A stretch of DNA of 64,000 nt from Ptiloglossa arizonensis (GCF_051014685.1 NC_135060.1:5456001-5520000); one strand, 5' to 3'. Positions 1-12,515 are shown, numbered from the stretch's first letter. Made by a program: numbers and translations. Notes: a model not told the origin generated them from the sequence alone.

Positions 1-323
1 ATACACGTACCGAAGCTGCTAGCTAACGGATAGAAGAAGTTAATCTACACTTGCGAAAGTACTCGTGAAGCGCAGTTGTAGAGGTTACGGACAATTATTG
101 GTAACGATGTATTCCTGGCAACGAGATAATAAATACGAATTTTTACCAATACCGTGCTGCTTCGATCTCTGTGCACCTGTGTGCATCTGTATGCATCTGT
201 ATGCATCTGTACGAAAAATATCGAGACGAGCTTCGAAGATCGAAATCTATTGTATTTTTGGGACCTCCTCCGAGGATCAATGATATTATAGTATAAGTTG
301 AGATAGAAATTTATCATTTTTTA

Positions 324-346
324 AGAGAGAGGGAGAGAGAGAGAGA
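324..346. repeat. GA microsatellite
   Basis: (GA)n tract of about 23 bases with one GGG interruption. Confidence 0.85.
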
Positions 347-2754
347 CGGAAGTTTCGATAAAAAAGTTGAAACGAAAGAAGTACTTGCGTAAGTCTTTGC
401 ACAGAGTAAAGATTGTGTAAAATTTGCTCGGATTGTTATCAAAATTTAATACTACGTAAGTGGATAACGTTAATAGAGTTAAAGTACCGTTTCGTTGATA
501 ATTGAAGGAATGTGAAATTTAGGCGGGAGAAAATCGTTCGTAGAAAATGGAATTAATGTAAATTTAGGGTGCAAACATTTAAAGAGGGTACCGCATTATC
601 GAAACTAAAGTAAAATAGGTATTTCGATGGAAATAATGTTTCCCGCTACAGGGAATTTGTTGCAAATATACTTGAACTGCATTAAACCGCATTAAACTCG
701 TTAAACGCTAATTACATTATGATTCATGCCGCGGACGCAAAATAAAGATAACATTTTGTATAATGTATCATTTAGAGTACGTTTATCTCTATTACCAATA
801 TTAATTCGGGATGTCCGACCTTAATTCGAATCAAAACCGATCGAATTTCACGATTACTTTTCGCGCTGAGAATTGAAAACGAATAGAAATTATTTGGGAA
901 ATTAATTACGATTCGAACAACGAAACGAACCAACGTATAACGCGTCGAAATGTAATACTCGACCGAAAAAACTGATTTATTGTTGCACCGATTATATTTT
1001 CAATATTCGATACGAAAAGGTTTGAAATTGTTACAGGAAACTCGATAACGCCAAACGTTCACCGACGTACGGACTCACGTACGAATCGAATTGAAAAAAT
1101 TGCACAAAGGACAAATACTTATTTCAATTATCGATCGTTTAACGGTCTTTTCGCTATCGACGCGTGTATCGAATTTTTCGAGGAGCAATGTACCGCACTG
1201 ATAACGATCACGAACATTACGAAACGATGACGCGATAATGAGTCGTTGAAATTATTTACCGGGCGCATTTGTACTTGGTTAACGTCAATGTTACGTTGCT
1301 GGCCGTTACTTCGATGTGGACGAGTTAATGGAACGATAATACACTTTCGGTAACTTGCTTCGCCGCCATTCCGATTGCGCCTGAAACATACACGAGCGTC
1401 TGGATGAAAATATTTCTCTTCGGAGATAAGAACAAAGATCGATCGACGAATATTTTTCATTCGTCGTAGGAAAGATCGACGATTCAAAAATTCACAAGAA
1501 ACGACGAAATTTTGGAAATCCGTACACGTTACATTTTTTTTCTCGCATCGATCGATTTCAAGAGTACAATCGTCCCTTAAATTTTTATCGATACTTTCGT
1601 TTACCGAAATACCAACGTTTTCAAAACAGCGTTGTTTCGCGTTATCGATTATCCACGATAAAGTTGAAAAGTTGGACAATCGAATTCCATTTTCCCCTTA
1701 AATTGAACCGTAATTATATCAGGCAACGCGCGTTGATTTTCGTAAACGTTTAAAAGTTTATCTAAACTGTGCACTCTGTCTCGTGAGTTAAATCGTCCGG
1801 TATTGCAACGTTGGAAAGTTTCTCGAGGCAAATTTTCCAGATTCAATAGCATTGTATTCGATCGGTTGTGTTATTTTTCAATAACTTTTTAATATCGTAC
1901 TCGATCGAGATTGGATCCATAATTCAACTAGACTTTGCTTTCGTAGCATTCGACGGAACTTCATTCTCCGATGTAATTGCCGCTAACAAGTTTAATCTGT
2001 AACGAACTGCAGGGAATTAAACGTAAGCCAACAAATTTTCTTCCCATTATTGATTCATTCTTTGCTACGTATTGTACGATCCCGGCCGCCACGTGGCCGT
2101 ATTATCGGAAACAATCGAATATTATTTATCCCGTGCGAATCGTATCGCACAAATTCGATTCTCACGATTCGGTGTTCTTGCGGATTAAATTAAACATTTC
2201 TCCCGGATCGAATCGCGTACTGCGTTACAAAATCGCGTCATTTACCGAGAATAATTCATCGAAAATGGAAAGTTTCGTAATTTCCTTCGCGCGTTCTCGA
2301 TTAAAAATCGATTACCCGATTCTGTCGTTGTTACGCAAGAAAGAAGAAGAAAAAAAAGAAGAAAAATATCCAAGGAAGCACGCGGTCGAATCAAATGGTT
2401 CCTTCCCGAGAAAAAAAAATCGCGGAGCAACACGAATTTCCGTATTCTTTATTTCGCGAATGAAAGATCTCCGTATCCGTGGTCCCCTTATCGTAGCTGA
2501 TTTCCGCGTGTAATCAGCCGCAACGTGGTCGTATTGTCGCAATTACATTTTAATGCGGCGATTCGACGAGCAAGCCCTTTCGCGTAATTGAAAATTCAAT
2601 AGCGTGCCCGATGTTTTCCTTATTGCATCGTCGAACGAAGAAATTGATAAATGGCACCCTTTCATCAGCCCCGCGGCAACTCGCGCACGACAAAATGTAA
2701 TTATAAACGTAATACCGTATCTCCGCGTAGCTCTCGCATACCGTCGTCGTTACG

Positions 2755-2795
2755 AAAGAAGAACAAGAATAAGAATAAGAAGAAGAAGAAGAAGC
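2755..2795. repeat. AAG/AATAAG-rich purine tract
   Basis: Imperfect AAGAAT and AAG repeats on the plus strand. A similar AAG-rich tract occurs at 2336-2370. Confidence 0.8.
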
Positions 2796-3644
2796 AACGG
2801 TAGAAAAGTTTCCAGACTGTTTTAAATCCGTCGGTGGAAGATATACATCGAGGCCCGCGATATATAATACCCGGAACCGCGTGAAATCCCCGCAAGTTCG
2901 TTCCCGAATTAACAAGATGAGAATCGCGTCCTATTCGGGCCGCGAGCACTTTTAATTGTTTTAATCCAATTTCGGGTAGGGAGCCGCAACGGTGGACCAC
3001 CAAGAACGGTGTCCGTGACGGTTTTCCTCTTCTCGGACTTGGCGATTATCGCGTTGTAAAATCACACTTTTTCCCACGCGGCGTTGGTTCAGTTTCTTAC
3101 GAACGAATTCCGTTTAACACGGTCGTCGTTGAACAACCGAGTTAACTCGTCACGCGACATTTCGGCGAGCACCGCTCCGCTCCATCCACGGTAGATTCAA
3201 CGAGCATCCTACGTCTTATCTATATGATATATTCTGTCTATTAGCGTTCCCGCGCTTTTGTTAAAAATGTGATGAACGGCGCGCCCCGGATGCTGCTGTA
3301 ATTGTAGGAGAATCTATTGTGAAGGGTACGCCGCCGGTATAATAACCACGGAGCAGAAGATCCGCGCGAGAGGAAGACTCCAGTTGGAAACACCCCTCGC
3401 ACTGTCGGGATTCACCGGCAACGAGCTCGTAGTTTTCGCATTTCACGCTGTCCATTCCGTTCGTCGTCTGGCGGCGGGTTTCCAACGGAGTTTCGAATCG
3501 TTGAGAATCTTCGAACACCGTTTTCGTACCGGGGATCGACAATTTCGTTAAGGTTATTTCGCTCGGATTTCGATTCGTAAACGTAACTGGGTGATATTTA
3601 TTCGGGGAAATATCGGTTGCATTGTTTCGTCGGTAAACGTCTGT

Positions 3645-3909
3645 ACTAGGTTGTTCGATAACGGTTGTCGTTTTAGAGAACTTATCGAACAGTACTTACT
3701 AGGTTGCTCGATAAGTGTTGTCGTTTTAGAGAACTTATCGAACAGTACTTACTAGGTTGCTCGATAAGTGTTGTCGTTTTAGAGAACTTATCGAACAGTA
3801 CTTACTAGGTTGCTCGATAAGTGTTGTCGTTTTAGAGAACTTATCGAACAGTACTTACCAGGTTGCTCGATAAGTGTCGTCGTTCGAGAAAACTTATCGA
3901 ACAACATAG
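3645..3909. repeat. 53-bp tandem array, 5 copies, built from mariner-like terminal repeats
   Basis: Units start with ACTAGG (ACCAGG in the last) at 3645, 3698, 3751, 3804 and 3857, exactly 53 bases apart. Each unit contains an inverted pair (GTTGCTCGATAAGT and ACTTATCGAACAG). The same ACTAGGTTGTTCGATAAGT word forms the ends of dispersed elements in this window (7911, 23762, 39363, 9780), so the array looks like tandem amplification of a minimal transposon hairpin. Confidence 0.9.
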
Positions 3910-6850
3910 TATTTATTTATTTTGTCCACCGTTTTTGTGTCACCGTCTGTAAATACGAAAATAGATTTCACGGTGGAGTGAGTGAAAGAAAGAAAAACGA
4001 AACAAAAGTGCAAAGTGGTACGGCTAAACTACTTGTTATTAAAACTTGACCTCTGTGTATATGCGCGCGTACATATATATATATATATATGTGTGTCTCT
4101 GCGCGTGTCCATGTGTTGCGATCTCGGTAGGGGCCACTTATGACGTTACAGTTAGAGTAACTTTTAATTTAATAGGTGGAGAGAAGTACTTGTTCGCTCT
4201 AAAGTTTGGCGTTTCGTCGTAAGTTATCGGTGGCCCCGGTAAGAGTAGTCCGGTATACCCTCTCCGGTCTATATAATTTCATCTATAACCCTGATCTACG
4301 GCGCAAGGTCGTGCACGATTAGCAGAAGGTCAATTGGAACAAAAAATGCTCACCCAAGCACGGTAATGTTTATTATTAGAACATCCAACCGTACAGGTAG
4401 TTCGATGAATAATAAATGCCGTTTGAAGGACGTCTTAATAGGTTCGCATGACACGATAAACGCGATAAGATTGGTATCAATGAGCCGATCGATCGTGGTA
4501 GACGCAGGTCGAAGAATAAAACGCGATACAATCAATTTTCATTCACCGAAAATGTATCACCGACGGTCGACGAGAGCTTTCGAAATACGGTACACGGTTG
4601 AAAATGAAAAAAAAAAAAGAAAAAAAATATATATATATATACGGGTGACCTACAAATCTCGAAAAATGACCTTGGTGTAGATTTTCGTCCCTTCACCGCG
4701 ATTGTTCTTTTTAACGATTTCTCTTTGACCCGAATTACCTCTCCGTATATTGGTAAGTAACGGAGACATTTAGGTGTGCTCGTTCAAATAGTTCCCACTC
4801 TGCACACGTACAATAATTAAAACGTGTACGCGTTACTCGAGCGATTATTGTCCGTTTAAAATTTGAATAATTCGATTTTTATGTCGATAGAGTGTCTTGT
4901 AAAACGTCACGTCGAAGAGAACCGTTCGTCTGTCCCTCGATATTAACAATTTGATCGATTTTATCGATTTCGCGGCAGACTGACTATACGCTTAAATTTT
5001 TACGGACGAAATTTTATACTTTTCTCGTATCGCGTTTCCGTGTCAAGAAAAATGACTTCGAATATCGGATGCACGTGCGTATCGGATTATCACAATTACG
5101 TTCCAATGGGATTCACGTTAAGGTGTGCGACATTTACGCAACAACGTGTCGAAATTACTTGCACGAACATAAGAGCGATTTTATCAAAGATGAAAGTGTT
5201 TTTTTTTTCTTTTCAGAACAAACACGTCACTTTCGTTTGTACGAAAAATATTAATCGTACATTTAACCGTTACGCGTTAAATTTACCGTGTAATTGGCGA
5301 AGAGCGTTTATTAATCAGACTCGTTTAATTCTAATTGAAATTTTGTTCTCGACGCTACGAGCGGGACTCTTAAAATTAGCGACGACCACCGCAGTGCTCT
5401 CTCTTTCTTCTTCCGGTCGATCGCGCGAGTCAGTCCTACCAAAATTGAATTTTATTGCTCCTCCAGCGGGATTGCAGGAAAAATCAACGAGGATCGTTCG
5501 TGAATCGAGCACTCAACCGATTTTCAAAATTGTTTTCCTCGCAAACGAAAGCGCGAACGGGAAAGTTTTCATCCGCGTTTTCAATTCATTTTGCCACGAA
5601 TAATCTTTGCATTTCGATCGGGTAACGCGTTACGCCGCACACTGCGTTTCGTTCTGTGTCAATTATGCGACTCTCGATTCAAGATGTCGTATTTTCGTTA
5701 TACTTCACCGATACCTCATCGAAATCGAGTTCTACTTTCATTTTTAATATCCACGCCTTTATCGAATATTAGAAAAAACCATTTTTCGAGAGCACTTTCA
5801 TCAACTACCGGAAATAAATACAGAACCCGTTGCCCGAGTATCGGTTAATCGAGCTTTCGTGCGTGTCGACGTAAAATGTGTTAATTTATAGATTGATTTT
5901 GTAACACGAGTTGTCGCCGTATTGTCGTTTCGCGTAGTTTTGTCGTACCGAAATAATACACCGCAAAACTTGTAATCGAAGCTCGGATTGTAATTAAATA
6001 AATTGTATCGTTCGATTTGAACGAAAGCTATTAACCGAGTGGTTAATTTGCAGCTCTGCGGCGTGGATCGGTATTGGATCAGAAATTTAGGATCGGTGAT
6101 TGAAATGTAAAAATTCTCGTAGACGAATAATAAGGAAAGATTTGAACGCGTACCGTGACGGGAATGTTTTAAAACATCGTACCTCCGGTTTTAACAGCTT
6201 GTTGATACAGTTGATTCTGCTGCCCAAGATCTCGAGCTCCAAATGTCCCTTGCAGATCTGTCGAAATAAAGAATCTCTGGTAAGTTTATCGCTCGGGAGG
6301 GAAATTTATTCCAAGCGGGGGGAGAACGGGACCAACCATTTTCTTCGTCTTCTCCTGAAACACGTCGGTCTGCTGCAGCTGGAAATCAGAAAGCAATTTA
6401 CCATTTACTTTAACCGTATTGTTGCAAGGGACTCGGGAGTCGAGGCGAAACCGAGAGCAAAACAACGAAATGCACTTTCGGTTTGCGCGGAAGGTTCGCT
6501 CGGTCCCGTCCGCAACAAACTTACGTGCTTATGAATACAGTTGTAAGCCGGCCTGATGTCCGTCACGCTTTTCTTCCGCGGGAATTTCTGCAAATTGACG
6601 CTAATTGTTACCACCAGAGTTGTATCCACTCACGATCGAACGTGTTGGAACAAGCAACCGTAAAGAATACCTCCGTGGGGATGTTCGCGATACGAGAATC
6701 CGTATTTCTCTCCGCCGTACACTCCCATAAATTAACGATAGTAACGCTCTCAGTCGTTCCTAGACTGTGGATTTTACGCGTTTACGATAACACGAGACCG
6801 GAATGTATTTCATAAATTAATACAATAATAACAACTCCTCGATAAATGGC
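3910..6850. other. Gene-free stretch, nothing recognised beyond a microsatellite
   Basis: The 187-codon frame at plus 5040-5603 is composed of AT-rich unbiased codons with a poly-Phe T-run and no domain; I treat it as chance. Confidence 0.6.
4072..4100. repeat. AT then GT microsatellite
   Basis: (AT)n from 4072 to 4090 followed directly by GTGTGT. Confidence 0.9.
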
Positions 6851-7225
6851 CGCGTGTTCCTTCTGTAAAGCGCATCGAATTATCCCCACCACTGTTTACG
6901 ATCTTGGACCGGTAGCTATTCAAAAATCAACCTCGACCGAACTTCGAAGCGACGCTTATCGCTGAACGATACCAACGCGGTTCAATTCTTATATTTTCCG
7001 TCGTATCTTCTCGAAAATATTATCGACGAATCGACAAGGCCCCGTGTTCCTTCTGTAAAGCGCGTTGAATTATTCCCACCACTGTTTACGATCTTGGACC
7101 GGTAGCTTTTGAAAAATCAACCCCGACCGAACTTCAAAGCGACGCGTATCGCTGCAACGATACCAACGCGAATCAATTTCGATATTTTCCGTCGTATCCT
7201 CTCGAAAATATTATCGACGAATTAT
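6851..7225. repeat. 190-bp tandem duplication
   Basis: Two direct copies starting CGCGTGTTCCTTCTG (6851) and CCCGTGTTCCTTCTG (7041), period 190. They share CACTGTTTACGATCTTGGAC and a CTCGAAAATATTATCGACGA ending. Divergence is around a tenth by eye. No coding sense. Confidence 0.9.
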
Positions 7226-7910
7226 CGAGGTTCTCCCGTTGAAGATAAGTCCAAACACGACCTTGCTCGGATCGTTTTTAATTAAACGCGATCGATAGTT
7301 TCGTAGAACGAACAAGGATAACAGTCGGAGTATGGTCGTGTTCGGTCTCGTTTTGATCGGAAGAACCTCGTCGATTCGTTGGTAATGCTCTCGCGAGGTT
7401 GTAACAGGGAGAGGAAAAGTTGTTAGGTCGCGTTAGTGTCGTCACACCGATACGCGAGCGGTATCGCTTTGAAGCTCGGCGACCGAGCGCTTGTAACGCG
7501 AGCCGTGCTCGCTGTTGCGTTCGCTCTTTGTGTATCTCGTTACTATCCTTGTCGGATAGTTTTCACGTGGTTGGGTCTCGGCTCGAGATAGGAAAGGTCG
7601 ACTACAGGAACAAGTTCGCTACCGTCCCTCCTTGAAAAGCAACGCGAGGGCCCGACATTGCTACGTTTTATCAGGGAGTTACTTTATTTCGTTCCACGTA
7701 GCTGGGTATCCTCCGAACACGTTTACTGTACGTTTCTCGTATTTGCATACAAGGTACTCCCTTTGGAAATTACGAGGCTCAATTGCGAAGGGATTGCTCA
7801 TTTTGATGTAATTAGTGAAATTTCAAGCGTCGGTGACAACTACAGCGTACCGAATACTCGAAAAATCAATAGTTTTCAGGAAAGTATGCTACGTCTCGGT
7901 TCTGTCGATA

Positions 7911-8112
7911 TACCAGGTGGTTCCGAGAAGTTTCGTCCTTTTTTCCGTTTTTGACACTTCAACTACGAAGAGATACACGAAGTCGACGGATCTACGCGAA
8001 ACTTCGCACACGTTCGTTAAACGATAGTACCATCTTTGGAAAAATAAAACGACGAACCTAATAGCGACGTTTCTTATCGAAGGACAAAAAATTTACCGAG
8101 CGATCGATCAGT
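7911..8112. mobile_element. Non-autonomous mariner-like element (MITE), decayed
   Basis: About 200 bp with degenerate inverted ends (left ACCAGGTGGTTCCGAGAAGT; right ends as ACCGAGCGATCGATCA). Internal words GTACCATCTTTGGAAAAATA and AAACGACGAACCTAATAG are shared with the element at 23762-23942, showing a family. Confidence 0.6.
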
Positions 8113-8469
8113 TTCTAACTTGAATTTACTAGAAGAATATTACGGTACTGAAAGTACGTTAAAAAGAATTCTGTACCTCGGTTGGTAGAGAATTTTCGTT
8201 ATTTCTATTAGTTTACAGTGCCTTTGCTCGTTTCTATTTTACATTATCGAGTTCGAACGCGTAATTTGCGTGCAAGATTATCCATGTCGTTATTAATCTT
8301 TCTACCGTGTGTACATCGTAAACGCATAAAATTTGTCATTCAGTTTTGTACCAAGTCTCGATCAGCATAGCTGTAAAAATAAGCTAGATTTCAAGTGGAA
8401 GGAGCGGGGGTAGGTAACGCGACGCGACGAACCTCGTTGCCTAGCACCGTGCAACGGAGTGGGAGATAT

Positions 8470-8500
8470 ACGGGGTGTCCCAATCGTCACCGGTCGATTT
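8470..8500 (+). mobile_element. Transposon end fragment (GGGTGTCCCAA type)
   Basis: CGGGGTGTCCCAATCGTCAC then CGGTCGATTT. The same roughly 28-base word recurs at 19036-19065 in the same orientation. GGGTGTCCCAA is a common outer end of insect DNA transposons. Only the end is recognisable here. Confidence 0.4.
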
Positions 8501-8990
8501 GAATTTCCCGCTGTTTTTAAAACGTCGAAACGATCAACGCGAAACTTGACACGAGTCGTCTGGACAGATGGGAAATGAATCGTGGAAAGGTACACGGTGA
8601 AAGAACGCGTGTAAATTATTCCAGCGTATTACGAAGTATCGCGATTGATCTCGAGCAACGTCGAGACGATCGTTCGTGAAAAAATTCCGCTTCGAATTCC
8701 ACGCCGGCGGTATTCTTTTCACTTTTACACTGTACCTTCTCCGCTTCCTTTTGCATCGCCAGAAACTCCTTTTCGTTCGAGACACTCGTTCCAGCGGTCT
8801 GCGATCGATGTCGAACGGGAGATGAATTAATAAACGAGTTTTGTAAATAAAATGGGAAGGTACACGGTACTTTGCATCCGTCGTTCTTAACACGGACGCG
8901 ATGCCGGTGCTCTCGCATTTTAAAAATAAAGAACGCTCCCACGAATCCCGGTGAAACGCGCCCTCGAGGAAAAACGGAACCGCCCCGAGA

Positions 8991-9030
8991 CGCGAGGCGA
9001 CGCGAGGCGACGCGAGGCGACGCGACGCGC
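8991..9030. repeat. Decamer tandem repeat (CGCGAGGCGA)n
   Basis: Three perfect copies of CGCGAGGCGA from 8991 followed by a variant, in a GC-rich stretch. Confidence 0.9.
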
Positions 9031-9658
9031 GGGCAACTTCGCGTCCAATCGAGTTAACCTTTCCGCTCGTTAAATATCGACAAAACTTTCGATCCTGGCG
9101 TTGACCGGGGCCTCGAGAAACCCGAAGAAACACAAGGCTCGGCGACGCGAACGCGATACCACGAACTCCGCGACAATGCTCTTGAATCATCTTCCATCCC
9201 GATAAATTTTCATCGCCGGGGAAACAACGAACGCGAAACTACGCAACAAGGAACTGCGTTAGGCAGCGTCCCATCCGATCGACACGACGAAAAAAGAAAC
9301 CAGGGATAATTTATCGTCCCGTCCAGATTGGAAAAAATTGTTCTCGGTCGGTTGGACGAACCCTTGCGTGCACAACCGAGTACCCACTTGTATCGGGTTC
9401 TTCGGAATGTCGTTTCGTTTTCCATAACGGGGAATATGTAATTCGATAAGATGTTTGTGCGCTCTAAAAATATCCGGATATCCATACGAGACGAAACACG
9501 CGTAACTCGAGTAATTACGAACGAATATTCGCAAAGAAATTACACAGACAGGTATACAAACATGGAAATGAGACGATTGATCTCAGCACGGAGCTGTATC
9601 ACAGTTTCGAGTAAATTTCTGCTCAGATTGTTCCAAACAGTATCCGTTGTATTATAGG

Positions 9659-9803
9659 AGGAAATTAAGAACTATTGGAAGACACAATGGATTATTTGAT
9701 AAGTTTCATCGAACGACGAAAAGAAAATTAAGAACTACGGGAAGACGTAACAGATCGTTCGGTAAGTTTTCTCGAACGATGAAACTTATCGAACAACCTA
9801 GTA
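9659..9803. mobile_element. Mariner-like element fragment with internal 61-bp duplication
   Basis: The right end GAAACTTATCGAACAACCTA (9781-9800) continues GTA and matches the family terminal repeat. Two 61-bp direct copies start near 9659 and 9720 (AAATTAAGAACTA...GGAAGAC). No matching left end is clear, so this is a truncated or rearranged copy. A short (AGT)n run follows at about 9808-9822. Confidence 0.5.
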
Positions 9804-9950
9804 CGCGTAGTAGTAGTAGTAGTAATGTTGCGTGTACCGTGGTTATCCAACATTGAACACTTTAGTTGCGCACACAAGGATCGATCGACAATTTCGTTGT
9901 TTACGTGTCAATTAGGACACAGTTTACGGTGAAAAATCGTTGCGACTCAC

Positions 9951-10073
9951 CGCGAGCGAGCAAACAAGAACGATCAGGATCATGATCCAGGTGAGGAACG
10001 TAACGATCCCGCACTGGGTGCCCATGTGCATCGCGTGTCTCAGTCTGGCGTCCATCAGCAGGAATCTGTAGAT
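9951..10073 (-). CDS. Partial gene: exon encoding a membrane segment, protein not identified
   Basis: Minus-strand exon with acceptor CCGATTTCAG and strong donor GTGAGT, exactly 41 codons, phase 0 at both ends, with GC-rich third positions typical of real exons here. The peptide has a basic, amphipathic first half (IYRFLLMDARLRHAMHMG) and one strongly hydrophobic helix of about 19 residues (IVTFLTWIMILIVLVCSLA, residues 23-41). The pattern of an LLM..A.LR....G stretch followed by a membrane helix recalls ninjurin-type membrane proteins, but the match is weak and I do not assign it. Neighbouring exons are not secure; the best upstream candidate is 10656-10814 on the same strand. Confidence 0.55.
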
Positions 10074-10306
10074 CTGAAATCGGAGGATTCGTCGTTTTCG
10101 TTCGTAACGGGAATGAACGTGGTGTACCGACCAACCAACGAGGCCCGAAATTGTTCGTCCGATAATATCTCTGCAATTTTGCGCCGTCCATGATACGTCT
10201 GCGCGTTGTAAACTTGACAATTTGTCGCGATTGTCACGGGCATCGCGTAAATTTCGTTCCGCGTAAATTGAACGAGGAGGAGAGGAGAGAAGTATCAACC
10301 TGGAAC

Positions 10307-10335
10307 AAAAAAAAAAAAAGAAAAAAAAAAAAAGA
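10307..10335. repeat. Poly-A tract with one G
   Basis: Two A-runs separated by a single G; on the minus strand a T-run that inflates an open frame with poly-Phe. Confidence 0.9.
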
Positions 10336-10655
10336 GAACTGACAGCTTTGACGGACCGTTTGACAGAAAATGGCGAACGCTCGCGTCTCTCGTTCCTACG
10401 ATCCGAGAGGGGCGCCCCCTCCCGTTTACGGTGATCGATCACCGGACATCGATAACAGTAAACATCGACGGTACAAATTGATGCGGCATATTCAAACAAC
10501 GTCGGTGACGATGACGATAATCCCGCCGCGGGCTCCCCGGCAAGAATGGACACCCTCGTAACGACATTATCTTTTCCAGTGATCGTGGCTTCCGTATCTA
10601 TTCGGCAGCAGTTCGACGAATCCGTTCTCGTTTCCCTGCTCAGTATCCCCGGTAC

Positions 10656-10814
10656 CTTTTCCCTTCGATATTTGCACGAGCCACGAACGCTTCTCGAATC
10701 ACGGTTACCGAGGCTACGTCCATCTACGGTTTCGTGTTCTTTCGTAATAATCGCGGGACGTTTATTCAATTTTTCGCCGGCGGTATCTTCCACTTCGATC
10801 GTACACGCTGGATT
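10656..10814 (-). CDS. Candidate exon upstream of the membrane-segment exon (weak)
   Basis: Minus-strand stretch bounded by acceptor TTCTCCATTTCTCAG and a fair donor AAG/GTACCG, 53 codons, phase 0 at both ends, so it would join in frame to 9951-10073 across a 582-base intron. The peptide is hydrophilic and charged (begins NPACTIEVEDTAGEK, ends KYRREK) with no recognised domain, as a cytoplasmic tail might be. In this composition open frames arise easily, so this may be chance. Confidence 0.2.
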
Positions 10815-12109
10815 CTGAGAAATGGAGAACGTCCATCGATGGTTTCTTTCAGTTCTTTAAGATGAGAAAGCATTTCGGAAACTTTGTTCGAAGTGTAACC
10901 CCGATGGGAGATGTACCAAACGTAAAGGATCTCGTCGAGGTTATGTTTTCGTGACAATTTTGAGGTTATCGTTCGATAGAAACTGTCGAGGTTACGGTAG
11001 AATGGAAATTCTCTGGAGACCTCTTGTTTATTTCGAGGTTACGGTAGAATGGAAATTTTAGGGGTCGATGGGACCCTTTCGGAGATATTGGAACGTTTTA
11101 TGTGCGATTTTCTTCCCTTTGTAAATTAAATTCTTTCTTGTGCAGGAGTAGTGTGTAATTGTTAAGAAATTTGAAACGATTCTTTTGTGCACACTTATTT
11201 TGTTCGGAATAAATAAAATTTCGAAGAAATTGATCTATAGCATCCGTGCCATGTTATGGAAAAATTAATTATGAATATTTATTCGTCGTCTTAGCGGTGA
11301 ATTTTGCTCCAATTGACCATCGAAACGAGGAACATTCTGCTCGAGTACTATCCATTGAAATTAAGATAGTACAAACGAATCTACAATTATTTTTTGCTCT
11401 TTATATTATTATCATTGTTGTTATATTTTTGATCGTTGGTATCGTTCGAAGTCGAAGAATTGGTTCTCTCGAGTGTTCACGGAACAGCGCCGTATAGAGA
11501 AACAGTTAAACGAGGTGGCATTAACTGGACTCTGAGTATCAAGTTTCAAAGATATTTAGGTTATTAATTTGCAAGGCAATGGGTCTTTGTATCAGAATTC
11601 AGCGTATCGATAACTAACAGATGACCACGGAACGGACATGCCTTGACGACGATGGAAGTAATATCCAATCAATAGCGTCGATGCTGGAAAATGGAGTATC
11701 AGTTCGTATCGAAACGTTCAAATTATTATGATCGTTAAACGTCTTTGTCACGTGTGAGTGGATGTACAGAATGTATGAAAAAAGAAGAAGAATGAAAGAA
11801 AAAAGTGTACGAATGTGTAAAAAACGAGGTGCAACTAAAAATGTTATCGAAACCTAACCTGGTTACCTATGTATCGAATAGTATCGACCTTGCGGCGATA
11901 CTATCGCACTGTTACTCGTCGTTTCGAGATTGTTACCTCACACCGAATGGATTCGTGTCGCAATAAATCCGAGACACTCGTAACAATATCGATGCGTGCT
12001 TGTAAATTCTGATATCCATTGATTCTTAACGATATCGTCGATCTTTGATCCGTTAAACACGTTACAGACGTTCAAAGGCGACATCGATAAATTTCGATGC
12101 GAGATTTCT
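10815..12109. other. Gene-free stretch
   Basis: It contains one short direct repeat (10980-11062) and nothing else I can support. Confidence 0.6.
10980..11062. repeat. Short direct repeat, about 47-bp period
   Basis: CGAGGTTACGGTAGAATGGA (plus AATT) occurs at about 10988 and 11035; related GAGGTTAT words lie just before at 10937 and 10962. Confidence 0.7.
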
Positions 12110-12515
12110 TTTTTTATTCTACCGATAGAGGCTTCCCTAGTTTATTCCCGTAGACGTTCTTTAAATTTATTTTACCTTCGATTTATTGTCCTTCGCGGTG
12201 GGAGAAACCATCTCGTTACTTTCCCCTTCTCCTGTAGAATTCTGCATCGATTTACGTAAGAAATTTTAGATCAAACGATAAAAGTTGTTCACTCTCGAAA
12301 GTAGAGGTCTCTCGTTTATTTCCGTAGACGTTCTTTACATTTATTTTACCTTCGATTTATCGTTCATCGTTGTTTCTTCCCTTCTAGTATAATTCTGTAT
12401 CAATTTACGACACGAGAAATTTCAAACAGAGGGATCAAATTTGTTCACTTTTAAAAGTGGAGGTCTTATGTTTATTTCTGCGGACATTCTTTAAATTGAT
12501 TTTACGATTGGTTTA
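12110..12515. repeat. Degenerate tandem repeat, 3 copies (periods about 176 and 156)
   Basis: Copies begin GAGGCTTCC (12128), GAGGTCTCT (12304) and GAGGTCTTA (12460), each followed by GTTTATT then GTAGACGTTCTTTA-like sequence and a TTTTACCTTCGATTTAT-like block. Confidence 0.8.

Larger units (their letters stand above)
1..3644. other. Gene-free stretch, nothing recognised
   Basis: Open frames here (for example minus 1128-1679, plus 1977-2513) have AT-rich, unbiased codons, no domain and no consistent splice sites. Minus 3261-3542 has better codon use but no recognisable family. 2.9-3.5 kb is GC-richer than the rest and might be regulatory. Confidence 0.6.

Noticed and set aside
3261..3542. 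93-codon minus-strand frame with fairly GC-rich codons
   Set aside because: No recognised domain and no convincing pair of splice sites or start context. Possible but unsupported.
3645..3909. CRISPR-like regular array
   Set aside because: Units are contiguous copies without unique spacers, in a eukaryotic genome.
5040..5603. 187-codon plus-strand open frame
   Set aside because: AT-rich unbiased codons, a homopolymer-encoded Phe run, no domain and no splice context.
8172..8190. tRNA A-box-like word (CCTCGGTTGGTAGAG)
   Set aside because: No matching B box or cloverleaf downstream.
9924..10793. 289-codon minus-strand open frame as a single protein
   Set aside because: Only its last part (9951-10073) is a convincing exon with splice sites. 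The middle is a poly-Phe run from a homopolymer plus unbiased codons. I kept the two splice-bounded pieces separately.
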